From positions 1-64,000 of the forward strand of contig NZ_JSYN01000008.1 in the NCBI RefSeq assembly GCF_000812965.1: a stretch of 64,000 nt of DNA, given 5' to 3'. Position 1 is the first letter of the stretch, and every line of letters starts with the position of its first letter. The stretch is from Pedobacter kyungheensis (GTDB lineage: Bacteria; Bacteroidota; Bacteroidia; Sphingobacteriales; Sphingobacteriaceae). Both the position numbers and the translations under genes were made by a program. Under the pieces are notes generated by a model that was not told the DNA's origin, searched no databases, and saw nothing but the letters and a program-made list of their open reading frames with translations. Shown here piece after piece: positions 53,162 through 62,495 of the stretch.

Positions 53162-53262
53162 ACGGATACTCATTTCCATTGGATAATCTATATATTTCCT
53201 GCGGAACTCTACCGATATTAGGGTAATTTCACCATAGAGTTTAAAATACAAATCACCAACCA

Positions 53263-54354
53263 TCAATGCTTCCCCATTAGATTTAATAGTCCCAATTCCA
53301 GTTCATTCCAATTATTTATCCAACCAGGTTTGACAGACATGTGTTTTAATGAAGCCTCTAATACTACATTTAGTTCTGAGTTCTTATTAATTCGCGTTAT
53401 CCATAAATGTTTTGTAAAGTCCGGGTTGGATTTAGTATAGATTTCAAGTTGTGCCTTCATGTTTTCAGTGGTCCAACTGAGCCACCTTCTGATATTTGGA
53501 TCGGACATTGACAAGCCTAAAAATACCATCTTGCGATTGATAGCAAAATGAAGAAACATATTCTGAGCCCATGACAGCATCGTTCCAGCAATCTTAGTGT
53601 ATGCACCTTCAGCAAAGACAAGATTATCTCTCGCTTCTTTTTTGGATAAAAAAGAATCCAGCTGTGGCGGTGCTATCGACCCATGTAGATGATAAATTGG
53701 AATTTTTTTCACTCCGGTTTCAAAAGGACGCGTAACTTTAATATATTCTTCATACTGAAAATTATAAATCCCTGTTTCTTCATATCCAAGTTTCACAGCA
53801 TATATTATCAAAAGTGAACTTAACAAAGGATCTGCATTAAAGGTGATAATCTCTGCAGGGCGAGTTATTCTACGATCTTTATTTAACAAAATATCCTTAA
53901 GCTGAAGAATGGTAGTCCTTTGATACTCGGAATCAAAAAAATCACATAAAGGCAATAGTTGAGACTTCGTTAGTCTTTTCGGATTGTTTAAAAATATCTT
54001 CAACTCCTTTTCCAATTTTTTGACTTTGGCTTTTTCCACTAATTCATAGTAAAGTGACTGCTCCAAGATTGAGTAGAAATCTTCGATTGTCGAACCATTA
54101 GAAACTAGATGATTCTGACAAGCTTGAAGCCATCCGTCTAGCGAAAATGGGATTGATTCGGTAATAGTTTTAAATGTAAATGCGTCCCAATTGTACTTAA
54201 AAGTAGAATTGATTACCCGTCTCGTTAATTCGAACCAGTTAGGGAGTATTCCTTGACAAATTCCCGCTCCTAAGCACAATGTCCAAGCATTATTTTTGAG
54301 ATACGAGGAATATTTTTTGTCATTGATATTGATTGAGGCATTAATTTTTTTCAT
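53263..54354 (-). CDS. SIR2-like NAD-binding protein, candidate defence gene
   Basis: 363 aa. SIR2-like signatures in order: GAGICQGILPNW (29-40), ITFNADPLL (170-178), YHLHGS (221-226) and LGLSMSDPNI (279-288). No transmembrane helix or signal. Stand-alone SIR2-like NADases act as anti-phage effectors (ThsA, DSR, SIR2-HerA), usually with a partner; none is seen in this window. Noticeably AT-richer than the metal genes. It is flanked by IS-like ends on both sides. The enzymatic role is inferred from family; I cannot assign a system. Confidence 0.8.
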   Translation of the reverse strand: MKKINASININDKKYSSYLKNNAWTLCLGAGICQGILPNWFELTRRVINSTFKYNWDAFTFKTITESIPFSLDGWLQACQNHLVSNGSTIEDFYSILEQSLYYELVEKAKVKKLEKELKIFLNNPKRLTKSQLLPLCDFFDSEYQRTTILQLKDILLNKDRRITRPAEIITFNADPLLSSLLIIYAVKLGYEETGIYNFQYEEYIKVTRPFETGVKKIPIYHLHGSIAPPQLDSFLSKKEARDNLVFAEGAYTKIAGTMLSWAQNMFLHFAINRKMVFLGLSMSDPNIRRWLSWTTENMKAQLEIYTKSNPDFTKHLWITRINKNSELNVVLEASLKHMSVKPGWINNWNELELGLLNLMGKH

Positions 54355-55076
54355 ATCTAACCTTTTTACGTTTTAAATTTCACTTCGTAAAAATATGTTT
54401 TTTATTTTTCTGAAGATATTTCATTTCCCTTTCATTAGCTGCATATTTCACTAAAACTGTACAGTCCGTTTCGGTCCAAACTGTACGCGAATCTGGCTGC
54501 CGGATTTTTTGTTAATTCATTCCCTTTCCTTCTGAACTCATAGCGGCCTGGCTGCAAATTGCTTTCTTCCCTCGGGCACTCTAAAGCATTTGATTCAATG
54601 TCCACATTTCACGTTTTACTCCAGATCATTTTTTTGATCATTCTTCTGATGTAAGCAAAAAACCAATTAAAAAGATACGCAGAAGCGACTAAATCCCATC
54701 TGATGGAGCCAATATTACATCAGATATCGATTTTGATTCTGAGGCTTTAATTTGACCCGAACTTAGAAAATTAATTGGACCCGCTGAGTGAAGAAATCCT
54801 GATCTAAAGATCAGCGCGTACAGCTTGGACCGAAACAGTCCGTTAGTTTGGTCCATTTTTGCCGAAATGCCCTCGGTGAAATTCATTCGTATCAACTTTT
54901 GGGTTCAGAAATTAATACTTTTGATAATGCACTGCCTACTTTAAGAGAAATATCTCTAGTTTGAAAGTTAACGGTATTTTGCCTGGGCTCCCCGTTCAGT
55001 ATAGCTGCTCTGTACCGGACGTTGATGGATTGGGGAACGAAAAACAGGTACCCATTACCCCTAACTTCCGCCGATA
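54355..55076. other. Gene-free interval between SIR2 and Lrp genes
   Basis: About 720 nt. Holds the IS-like element at 54440-54880. No coding frame is supported; the rest is plain sequence with no obvious terminator. Confidence 0.45.
54440..54880. mobile_element. IS21-like element remnant, internally deleted
   Basis: Inverted terminal repeats: GTTTCGGTCCAA-x-CTGTACGCG at about 54469-54490 and its inverse at about 54816-54837 (one mismatch). Outer motifs at 54441-54460 and 54850-54872 (TTTTTGCCGAAATGCC) equal those at window position 3-23. Hairpin CTGATCTAAAGATCAG at 54799-54814 matches the one at 97-112. Only 400 nt remain between ends, too little for istAB. Confidence 0.55.
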
Positions 55077-55538
55077 TTAAAAACTGATGTTGTGTGTATT
55101 TTTGATCTCGGCCATCACGAAAGTACTATGTGTACTGCCAATACTTTCAACGGAGCCTAATTTATTAAAAACAAAGTCCTGGTAATGCTTCATGTCTTTG
55201 GCATACACTTTCAGAAAGAAATCATAATCGCCGGAGATATTATAACATTCTACAACCTCCTCGATTTTGAGAATATCCTCTACAAAGCTGTGGCCCACCT
55301 TTCGGTCATGCTGTTTGAGCCGGATATTGCAGAACACAATAAAACCCTGGTTGAACTTTTCCGGGGCAAGCAGCGCAATATATTTCCTGATATAACCACT
55401 GGTTTCCAGGCGTTTTACGCGTTGCACAACCGGCGATGGCGTCAAATTTACCTTCGCAGCGAGCTCTTTGATGGTATGACTTGAGTCGTTGCCTAATATT
55501 TTTAAGAGTTTCAGATCGATCTCATCCAATTGTTCCAT
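55077..55538 (-). CDS. Lrp/AsnC-family transcriptional regulator
   Basis: 153 aa from the ATG at 55538 (an in-frame start 12 nt upstream is possible). Helix-turn-helix with DSSHTIKELAAKVNLTPSPV, then a RAM (Lrp_AsnC effector) domain with YDFFLKVYAKDM. Diverges from the riboswitch-led methionine genes 124 nt away, so a role in amino-acid-responsive control is plausible. Confidence 0.9.
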   Translation of the reverse strand: MEQLDEIDLKLLKILGNDSSHTIKELAAKVNLTPSPVVQRVKRLETSGYIRKYIALLAPEKFNQGFIVFCNIRLKQHDRKVGHSFVEDILKIEEVVECYNISGDYDFFLKVYAKDMKHYQDFVFNKLGSVESIGSTHSTFVMAEIKNTHNISF

Positions 55539-55661
55539 AGCATAAATCACTGTTTCAGCAGATAAAAGTAAGAATAAACCGCATAAAAAATCAACAAATA
55601 TTTAATTTAAAGTAATTTTGACTGAAATAACTTATATAATCGACTTTAATAACTGTTTTTA

Positions 55662-55669
55662 TAACTTTG
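55662..55669 (+). promoter_or_regulatory. Candidate -7 element for the cobalamin riboswitch transcript
   Basis: TAACTTTG fits TAnnTTTG exactly. It lies about 45 nt before the start of the riboswitch. The -33 TTG is not clear at the expected distance, so only the -7 half is supported. Confidence 0.4.
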
Positions 55670-55714
55670 TACAGAGTTTAAAACTCATGGTTCTTTGCTT
55701 TTTTCAGCAATCGG

Positions 55715-55867
55715 GAAAGGTTTTACTTAGTGGTGAATTAATAGGGAATCGTGTGCAAATCACGAACTGTCGCGCAACTGTAAGTAACGCAAAAGGTTTT
55801 ACCAAACATGGTCACTGTGCAAACGGGAAGGCTGGTAAAAGCCGTTACAAGTCAGGATACCTGCCTT
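55715..55867 (+). ncRNA. Cobalamin (AdoCbl/B12) riboswitch
   Basis: Conserved blocks are in order: TTAATAGGGAATCGTGTGCA, then CACGAACTGTCGCGCAACTGTA (read as two shorter pieces: GAACTGTCGC and GCAACTGTAAGT), the CACTG box at about 55813-55817, GGGAAGG at 55825-55831, and GTCAGGATACCTGCC at 55851-55865. This is the diagnostic set of the cobalamin riboswitch (B12 box). It is upstream of mesX-mesD; ligand binding would repress B12-independent methionine synthesis. Expression platform probably lies between 55868 and 56061, where AACCC/GGGTT pairing is visible. Confidence 0.92.
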
Positions 55868-56061
55868 TTCCGAATTGACGATACTTCCGCGTAAAGAGGT
55901 TATTGGTCAGATTGTATAGCTTAAAGGTGCAAACCCTCAGGGGTTGATCGTGCCCGTTTGTGTATATCTCTCCTTCTTAAATCCTTTCTTTTGCCTGTCG
56001 TATCCTGAATAATCAAGGAATTTTTAATGATTATTAACCATTTAAAAAGTTAAAGAAATAC

Positions 56062-57066
56062 ATGGAAAATATCCAAGATACCAAGGGAAATGAATTTGTG
56101 TTCACGCTAAAGAGCACTTCTTTAGATGAAAACTATCACCCTTCAAGTCAGACGCGTCTGACAACCAATTTCGCAAATCTGGCCAGAGGAGCTAACCGCC
56201 AGCAAAACTTACGTAATGCCTTAAATATGATTAATAATCGATTCAATGCATTAGCTCATGTAGATAATCCAAAAGGCGATCGTTACCATGTAGAACTCGA
56301 AATCCTCACCGTAACGATGCATATCGATGATAAGAACGGCATTAACGATCTGCCGATGATCGAAGTTTTAAAAACGAATATTTTTGACCGCAAGACCGGT
56401 CAGCAAATCGAAGGTGTTGCCGGAAATAATTTTTCTTCTTACGTGCGTGATTATGATTTCAGTGTTTTATTGATTGACTACAATAAAGATAAAGCTAGTT
56501 TTACCGTTCCTGAAAATTTTGGCGATTTACATGGAAAACTTTACAAGTGCTTTGTGAATTCAGCAACCTATAAAGAGCACTTTAAGATGTCACCAATCAT
56601 TTGTTTAAGCGTATCGGGCAATAAAACCTATACCTGCACGGAGTACCAACATCCCGTTCTGGGTTTTGAGTACCAGCAGGACCAGTATTCGCTCACCGAT
56701 GAATATTTCGCTAAAATGGGCTTAAAAGTTCGTTTTTTCATGCCTCCAAGCGCTGTGGCACCGATGGCCTTTTATCATTCCGGAGAGCTGCTCAGTGATT
56801 ATACTGATCTTGGACTGATCAGTTCGATCAGCACAATGGAGACTTTCCAGAAGATTTATCGCCCTGAAATTTACAATGCAAATTCAGTGGCCGGGAAAAT
56901 CTATCAACCTAGTCTTAAACACGAAGATTATTCACTAACCAGAGTAGAGTATGACCGCGAAGAGCGTAGCCGGTTGGCCATTGAACAGGGTAAATATGCC
57001 GAAGAGCATTTCATCAAACCTTACCAGGATGTTCTTGAGCAATGGTCTGCCAATTTCTCACTTTAA
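56062..57066 (+). CDS. mesX: DUF1852 protein MesX (methionine synthesis accessory)
   Basis: 334 aa, cytoplasmic, no signal or transmembrane helix. DUF1852 members lie beside short methionine synthases of the MesD class and were named MesX in comparative work on folate-independent methionine synthases; MesD needs MesX and oxygen. The HICY-type partner gene starts 26 nt downstream. The family has no characterised catalytic residues; it may supply the methyl donor. Confidence 0.88.
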   Translation: MENIQDTKGNEFVFTLKSTSLDENYHPSSQTRLTTNFANLARGANRQQNLRNALNMINNRFNALAHVDNPKGDRYHVELEILTVTMHIDDKNGINDLPMIEVLKTNIFDRKTGQQIEGVAGNNFSSYVRDYDFSVLLIDYNKDKASFTVPENFGDLHGKLYKCFVNSATYKEHFKMSPIICLSVSGNKTYTCTEYQHPVLGFEYQQDQYSLTDEYFAKMGLKVRFFMPPSAVAPMAFYHSGELLSDYTDLGLISSISTMETFQKIYRPEIYNANSVAGKIYQPSLKHEDYSLTRVEYDREERSRLAIEQGKYAEEHFIKPYQDVLEQWSANFSL

Positions 57067-57092
57067 TTAATACGACACATTAAAATTTTGCT

Positions 57093-58127
57093 ATGACGAA
57101 GAAATTATTATTGCCCACCTCAATTGTGGGAAGTTTGCCTAAACCTGCCTGGCTTGCACCACCCGAAAAACTGTGGTCACCATGGAAATTGGAAGGCGAT
57201 CAGTTGCTTGAAGGGAAACAGGATGCTTTACGCATTACATTGCAGGAACAGGAATTGGCAGGACTGGATATCGTTTGCGATGGCGAGCAGACACGCCAAC
57301 ATTTCGTAACCACCTTTATCGAGCATCTAAGCGGTGTAGATTTTGAGAATCGCAAAACGGTGCGAATCCGTGACCGTTATGATGCGAGTGTTCCTATGGT
57401 TGTTGGCGATGTTGCCCGACAAAAAGCAGTTTTTGTTGACGACGCCAAATTTTTACGTAAACAGACCAATAAACCCATCAAATGGGCACTCCCGGGACCG
57501 TTAACCATGGTAGATACGTTGTACGATGGTCATTACAAAAGTCGTGAAAAATTAGCCTGGGAATTTGCCAAAGCACTCAACCAAGAAGCCAGGGAATTGC
57601 AGGATGCTGGAGTAGATATTATCCAGTTTGATGAACCTGCATTTAACGTTTTTTTTGATGAAGTAAACGATTGGGGAATGGCGACGCTGGAAAGGGCAAT
57701 TGAAGGTTTAAAGTGCGAAACTGCGGTGCATATCTGCTACGGTTACGGCATACAGGCCAATAACGATTGGAAAAAAACATTGGGTTCAGAATGGCGTCAA
57801 TACGAGGAAATTTTTCCCAAAATTCAAAAATCTAAAATTGATGTGGTATCATTAGAATGCCATAACTCAAATGTTCCTTTGGATCTAATGGAACTTGTTC
57901 GAGGTAAAAAAGTAATGGTTGGCGCCATTGATGTGGCAACGGGCACAATCGAAACACCTGAGGAAGTAGCCAATACGCTGCGCAGCGCCCTTAAGTTCGT
58001 AGATATCGAAAATCTTTATCCTTCTACAAATTGTGGTATGGCGCCTTTGTCAAGAGTGGTAGCCAGAGGAAAGTTAAATGCTCTGAGCGCAGGCGCAGAG
58101 ATCATACGCAAGGAATTTGCGGGTTAG
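57093..58127 (+). CDS. mesD: Core-type methionine synthase MesD
   Basis: 344 aa, the catalytic C-terminal barrel of MetE alone. Zinc ligands are visible: His and Cys in AVHICYG, Glu in VSLECHN and Cys in PSTNCGM. Opening PTSIVGSLPKP is MetE-like. Methylates homocysteine without B12; the folate-binding N-terminal half is absent, so the donor is not methyl-THF-polyglutamate. With mesX upstream, the MesD class fits. Under the cobalamin riboswitch at 55715. Confidence 0.88.
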   Translation: MTKKLLLPTSIVGSLPKPAWLAPPEKLWSPWKLEGDQLLEGKQDALRITLQEQELAGLDIVCDGEQTRQHFVTTFIEHLSGVDFENRKTVRIRDRYDASVPMVVGDVARQKAVFVDDAKFLRKQTNKPIKWALPGPLTMVDTLYDGHYKSREKLAWEFAKALNQEARELQDAGVDIIQFDEPAFNVFFDEVNDWGMATLERAIEGLKCETAVHICYGYGIQANNDWKKTLGSEWRQYEEIFPKIQKSKIDVVSLECHNSNVPLDLMELVRGKKVMVGAIDVATGTIETPEEVANTLRSALKFVDIENLYPSTNCGMAPLSRVVARGKLNALSAGAEIIRKEFAG

Positions 58128-58144
58128 GAATATATTAAATTACA

Positions 58145-59140
58145 TTGAAGAAGTTATTAGCAATATTAAGTAAAGCAGGTTTCGACGGTTTCCTGCTCAT
58201 GATAGGCTTGATGATCCTGCTGGCCTATTTTTTACCGCAGCCGGGCATGGTCAAAGAACCTGTTTCGCTGGAGCAGATCGCAGGTGTGGGCGTTTCGCTG
58301 ATCTTTTTGTTTTATGGAATAAGATTGAGTGTAGAGAAACTTAAAGCCGGGCTTGTCAACTGGAAAATGCACATCATCGTCCAGCTGACCACCTTTTTGT
58401 TTTTTCCGCTCATCGTTCTGGCGTTCCGCCCGCTGTTCGTTGGTACCGATTTCGAAGTGCTTTGGTTGGGTATATTTTTTCTTGCGGCTTTACCATCCAC
58501 CGTTTCCTCTTCGGTGGTCATGGTTTCCATCGCTAAAGGCAATATTCCCGCGGCCATTTTCAATGCAAGCATTTCCAGTTTGATCGGCGTAGTGGTGACG
58601 CCGCTATGGGTTGGGCTGTTCATCGCTTCTGCAACAGGCGATTTTGATGTCACCGAAATCGTGATCAAGTTGGTTCTTCAAGTGTTGTTACCTGTCATCA
58701 TTGGCATCAGTCTCAACGCACGTTTTGGCGCCATTGCCGAAAAGTATAAGAAACAATTGAAATATTTCGACCAGGCAATCATCCTTACCATCATTTACAC
58801 GTCTTTCTGTAAGTCATTCTCCGAACATCTGTTCGCAGGCTTTACCGCGCTTGAACTGGCGGGACTTGCCGCAGGGATGATGGCTTTGTTTTTTGCCGTA
58901 TTCTTTTGCGTCGGATTACTCAGCCGTTTGTTCGGCTTTTCAGATGACGATCGCATCACAGTATTATTTTGTGGTTCTAAAAAGTCATTGGTACATGGTA
59001 CCGTTATGTCAAAAGTGCTCTTTCAGCACAGTACGATCACCGGTATTGTATTGCTGCCACTCATGCTTTATCATGCCCTGCAATTGATAGCCGCCAGCAT
59101 CATCGCTCAGGGTATGGCCCGGCGAAAAGAAGAAAAATAG
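58145..59140 (+). CDS. Bile acid:sodium symporter (BASS) family transporter
   Basis: 331 aa, about nine to ten transmembrane helices. No ATG is at the family start; TTG at 58145 gives MKKLLAILSKAGFDGFLLMI, the standard N-terminus. Ten TM BASS fold with SSSVVMVSIAKGNIPAAIFNA around the crossover region. 17 nt after mesD; may be co-regulated. Substrate unknown. Confidence 0.85.
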   Translation: MKKLLAILSKAGFDGFLLMIGLMILLAYFLPQPGMVKEPVSLEQIAGVGVSLIFLFYGIRLSVEKLKAGLVNWKMHIIVQLTTFLFFPLIVLAFRPLFVGTDFEVLWLGIFFLAALPSTVSSSVVMVSIAKGNIPAAIFNASISSLIGVVVTPLWVGLFIASATGDFDVTEIVIKLVLQVLLPVIIGISLNARFGAIAEKYKKQLKYFDQAIILTIIYTSFCKSFSEHLFAGFTALELAGLAAGMMALFFAVFFCVGLLSRLFGFSDDDRITVLFCGSKKSLVHGTVMSKVLFQHSTITGIVLLPLMLYHALQLIAASIIAQGMARRKEEK

Positions 59141-59144
59141 TCCT

Positions 59145-60263
59145 ATGAAGCTTTTAGAAAAAATACAGGTGGGCAATGTCAGCCTAAAAAACAGAATAGC
59201 CATGGCAGCGATGACCAGGGGCCGTGTAGACCCCAATGGTCTGGTGGGTGATATCACGGTAGAATACTATGCACAAAGGGCAAGTGCAGGTTTGCTGTTC
59301 AGCGAAGCCATCAGGATCAGTGAAGAGGCTACCGGCAGTCCGCTTACGCCTGGTATTTTTACCGATCAGCAAATAGCAGCCTGGAAGAAGGTAACCACAG
59401 CCGTACATGATAAAGGCGGCGTAATAATCGCCCAGCTTTGGCACACTGGCCGTATGGGACATTCTGTAGACCGGAACGGCAAGCTCCCGCTTGCGCCATC
59501 ACCCTTGCCTATCCTGGGAATGCAGCATTTTACTTCTCAAGGCAGAAAGGATTTCGAGATACCTCAGGAAATGACGATCGCGGAAATCAGGCAGACCATA
59601 AAAGACTATGGCCAAGCCGCGAAAAATGCGATAGCAGCAGGTTTTGATGGGGTTGCGCTTCACGCCTGCAATGGCTATTTGCCCAACCAATTCTTAGCTG
59701 AAAGTTCCAACCAAAGGACGGATGCTTACGGCGGCAGCATCCCCAACAAAGTCCGCTTCGTACTGGAGGTGATGCAGGAATTGATCCGCGTGGTGGGTGG
59801 TGAAAAGGTGGGTATTAAAATAGCTCCTTTCCACTGCTATGGTGAGATGGTACTGGATGACCCTGCTGCTACCTATACCTATCTGATCGAAAAACTGAAC
59901 AATATGGACTTCGCCTATGTGGAACTCATGAGGTGCAGCCCAAATTTTCCTTCTCCTGAACACTATGCGGTTGAAGACGAAATCGAGCTATTTGGCAGGA
60001 AGATTTGCCAGATAGTTATTGCCAATGCAGGGTATGATAAGGTTTCCGCCGAAGCAGAACTTGAAAAAGGTATTGCCAGGCTGATCTCCTTTGGCAGGTT
60101 ATACATCGCAAACCCCGACCTGCCTGAACGGTTTGTAAAAAATGCTCCTCTTATGGAGCCTGACCGGGCGACCATGTATGGTGGCGGAGAACAAGGATAT
60201 ATTGATTATCCATGTTGGAACGAAGAAAATGCTACACAAATAGTAGATGGTCAATTTAATTAA
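59145..60263 (+). CDS. Old Yellow Enzyme family NADH:flavin oxidoreductase
   Basis: 372 aa FMN-dependent barrel. QLWHTGR near 110, the substrate His/Asn in LHACNGYLPNQFLAESSN, and late ARLISFGRLYIANPDL. Reduces activated alkenes (enones, nitro compounds). 4 nt after the transporter gene. Confidence 0.9.
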   Translation: MKLLEKIQVGNVSLKNRIAMAAMTRGRVDPNGLVGDITVEYYAQRASAGLLFSEAIRISEEATGSPLTPGIFTDQQIAAWKKVTTAVHDKGGVIIAQLWHTGRMGHSVDRNGKLPLAPSPLPILGMQHFTSQGRKDFEIPQEMTIAEIRQTIKDYGQAAKNAIAAGFDGVALHACNGYLPNQFLAESSNQRTDAYGGSIPNKVRFVLEVMQELIRVVGGEKVGIKIAPFHCYGEMVLDDPAATYTYLIEKLNNMDFAYVELMRCSPNFPSPEHYAVEDEIELFGRKICQIVIANAGYDKVSAEAELEKGIARLISFGRLYIANPDLPERFVKNAPLMEPDRATMYGGGEQGYIDYPCWNEENATQIVDGQFN

Positions 60264-60266
60264 GTG

Positions 60267-60656
60267 ATGATGAATTTAAAGGAACGTATTCAAGCTTCAG
60301 AAACACGGGTGTTCAAGACCGTATTCCCCAATACCACCAACCACTATGATACGCTATTTGGCGGCACCGCCATGGCCATGATGGACGAGGTGGCTTTTAT
60401 GGCCGCCACACGTTTCAGCCGCCAGGTGATGGTGACAGTAAGCAGCGACCGCATTGATTTTAAAAAGTCAATTCCCGCTGGTACGATCATTGAATTGGTG
60501 GGCCGCATTAAACATGTTGGCAATACCAGTATGAAAGTATCGGTTGAAATTTATGTGGAACAGATGTATGCTGAAGGGCGTGATCTGGCAGTACACGGCG
60601 AATTTACTTTCGTTGCCATAGATGAACACAAGAAGTCGGTTAAAATAATTCAGTAG
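60267..60656 (+). CDS. Acyl-CoA thioesterase, hotdog fold
   Basis: 129 aa from the second possible start (GTG at 60264, ATG at 60267 or 60270). The YciA-type signature NHYDTLFGGTAMAMMDEVAF includes the active-site Asp/Glu region. Hydrolyses acyl-CoA. Starts directly after the OYE gene, completing the plus-strand unit. Confidence 0.87.
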   Translation: MMNLKERIQASETRVFKTVFPNTTNHYDTLFGGTAMAMMDEVAFMAATRFSRQVMVTVSSDRIDFKKSIPAGTIIELVGRIKHVGNTSMKVSVEIYVEQMYAEGRDLAVHGEFTFVAIDEHKKSVKIIQ

Positions 60657-61101
60657 GTACTGGCCTATCTTGTGCCGGAAAACCCTCAACACGTCACACC
60701 GGATTCACCAGAAAAAAACCTGGGAGTATCGGTGCAAAGATTAGGCTGTTTAAATTAGATTTAGACTTTCATTGGATGAGCAATTTTGCACAAATAGGGC
60801 TGGAGCAATGCTTTGAGAAGATGGCAGCGATTTTTCGATAGTCAACCGGGCTAAATGCCAGTTTTGTGGTGCAGATTATAAGAGAAGGGGTCTTTGAACG
60901 CATGGAGCCCTATTCCAATGGGCTTGACTTTGAACTTCAATAATGCCGCGCATCACATTTCACGTTTTTTAAGTGTAGAAGCCAAGGGTAAATTTCGGCT
61001 TGTGTACTTTTATTATTTTTTTTATATTAGTTTAACGGAAGTACTTCGATTGCTTTGCCAAGCCGTTTCCCATTATCTTCGATAAAAATTAAGCGAGAGA
61101 A
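60657..61101. other. Gene-free interval
   Basis: Separates the mesXD-linked genes from the AraC cluster. A minus-strand stretch near 60780-60880 reads like a decayed AraC C-terminus (SPVDYRK) but is broken by stops. Nothing else supported. Confidence 0.35.
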
Positions 61102-61530
61102 ATGACATCAGAACAATACCCGAAAAATTATTTGTACAAAAGAATTGTTCAGGCAAAGCTATTCATTGATCAAAACTATGCTGATAAAATTGATATCGAC
61201 AATATCTCCGACGAGGCGTATTTTTCTAAATTTCATTTCATCCGTCTTTTCAAAAAAATATACGGCAAAACACCGCACCAGTATTTAAGCGCAGTGCGCA
61301 TACAAAACGCGATCCGATTATTACAGGCCAACCATCCGGTTACTGATGTTTGCTATGCCGTAGGTTTTGAAAGTTTAAGTTCTTTCGGAAGCCTTTTTAA
61401 GCGTGTGGTAGGCAGTACACCATCAGGTTTTTTGGAAGCGCAGCAGCAAAGAAAAATGCAGGTACAGAACAAACCATTCCGCTTTATTCCGGGTTGTTTT
61501 GCCCACCAGTTCGGCTGGCACAAAAAATAG
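61102..61530 (+). CDS. AraC-family transcriptional regulator (DNA-binding domain only)
   Basis: 142 aa. Both AraC helix-turn-helix motifs: IDNISDEAYFSKFHFIRLFK and DVCYAVGFESLSSFGSLFKR. There is no N-terminal effector domain; a short basic C-terminal tail follows. Likely regulates the downstream VOC-DUF1569-DUF4287 genes. Confidence 0.88.
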   Translation: MTSEQYPKNYLYKRIVQAKLFIDQNYADKIDIDNISDEAYFSKFHFIRLFKKIYGKTPHQYLSAVRIQNAIRLLQANHPVTDVCYAVGFESLSSFGSLFKRVVGSTPSGFLEAQQQRKMQVQNKPFRFIPGCFAHQFGWHKK

Positions 61531-61602
61531 CAATTTTGGAATAACGGCTTACAAATCATTGATTCATCTTTGCTATATTATTAACAATAAAAATAAAAAG
61601 CA

Positions 61603-62022
61603 ATGATTAACAAATTAGTTTTCGCAACCGTTTATGTTTTAAACCAGGCAAGCGCTTACTATTTTTATGTAAACAAGTTAGGTTTCAAAGTGCATACCAA
61701 TGCACCTATCGGAAAAGACAACCGGTGGCTGACCGTTACGCCGCCCGACCAGCCCGAAATTGAAATCTCCCTGCTGTTGGTAACTGAAGGTGAGATGTTC
61801 ACCAAAGAATCTGTAAAGGCGGTTACAGAGCTGATAAGAAAAGGAACATTCGGGCACGGTGGTTTTGAGTGCAACGACATTTATGCAACTTATGAAGAAC
61901 TGAAAAGCAAAGGCGTAGAATTTGCACAAGCGCCAAAAGAAGAATTTTACGGCGTGGCTGCAGTGTTTAAAGATGATTCGGGCAACTGGTTTTCGTTGAC
62001 ACAAAAAGCAAAACAATCCTAA
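61603..62022 (+). CDS. VOC-family protein
   Basis: 139 aa. VOC fold: LNQASAYYFYVNKLGFKVHT at the start, GHGGFECNDIYATYEELKSK mid, late FKDDSGNWFSL. Resembles glyoxalase/bleomycin-resistance proteins. First of three tightly spaced genes (2 nt to the next). Confidence 0.83.
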   Translation: MINKLVFATVYVLNQASAYYFYVNKLGFKVHTNAPIGKDNRWLTVTPPDQPEIEISLLLVTEGEMFTKESVKAVTELIRKGTFGHGGFECNDIYATYEELKSKGVEFAQAPKEEFYGVAAVFKDDSGNWFSLTQKAKQS

Positions 62023-62024
62023 TT

Positions 62025-62474
62025 ATGAAATCCATATTTGACAGCGAAACAAGAGACGACGTAATTAAGAGAATTGATGCCCTTAATGCAAACAGTAGTC
62101 CTCTTTGGGGAAAAATGACAGTGGCGCAAATGATGCTACACTGCTCACTTACCGATGATTATTATTTGGGCAATACAAAAGTTAACAGGTCTTTTTTAGG
62201 GAGGATTTTTGGAAAAATTGCCATAAATAAAATATTGAAAGATAATAGCGCTATCCTTTCAAAAAATGCACCTACTTCACCTTTTTTTAAAGTAACGGGA
62301 GATATAAAAGATGTAGAAGCCGAAAAGCAAAAATGGAAATCAACAGTAGAAAAATATGCAACATTCCATAACGAAGCGTTCGTGCATTTTTTCTTTGGAA
62401 AGATGACCAAAGCCCAGTTAGGACAATTTATTTACAAACATACCGACCATCACCTCAGGCAGTTTGGCAATTAA
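62025..62474 (+). CDS. DUF1569 (DinB-like) protein
   Basis: 149 aa four-helix bundle. His residues at MMLHCS, HFFFGKM and YKHTDHHLRQFG match the DinB/DUF1569 metal-site pattern. Thiol or stress function is typical of the fold; not assigned here. 2 nt after the VOC gene. Confidence 0.83.
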   Translation: MKSIFDSETRDDVIKRIDALNANSSPLWGKMTVAQMMLHCSLTDDYYLGNTKVNRSFLGRIFGKIAINKILKDNSAILSKNAPTSPFFKVTGDIKDVEAEKQKWKSTVEKYATFHNEAFVHFFFGKMTKAQLGQFIYKHTDHHLRQFGN

Positions 62475-62495
62475 TAATTTTAAATCACTATACAA

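Larger units (their letters stand above)
52507..53262. other. Gene-poor interval between mer unit and SIR2 gene
   Basis: No full gene. A 43-codon minus-strand frame (52841-52972; MSFLAVESIRGSSNFYEHCE start) has protein-like content but no named family; it may be a fragment. It overlaps the hairpin at 52962-52991. IS-like ends lie at 53116-53161. Confidence 0.4.

Noticed and set aside
54541..54620. Minus-strand stretch resembling the antisense of a tRNA (PREESNLQP-like translation)
   Set aside because: The cloverleaf cannot be completed and the sequence lies inside an IS remnant.
55618..55878. 86-codon plus-strand frame
   Set aside because: It overlaps the cobalamin riboswitch and has no homology pattern; the RNA explains the conservation.
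60780..60880. Decayed AraC C-terminus on the minus strand (SPVDYRK-like)
   Set aside because: Only about 15 matching residues between stops; too weak to annotate as a pseudogene.
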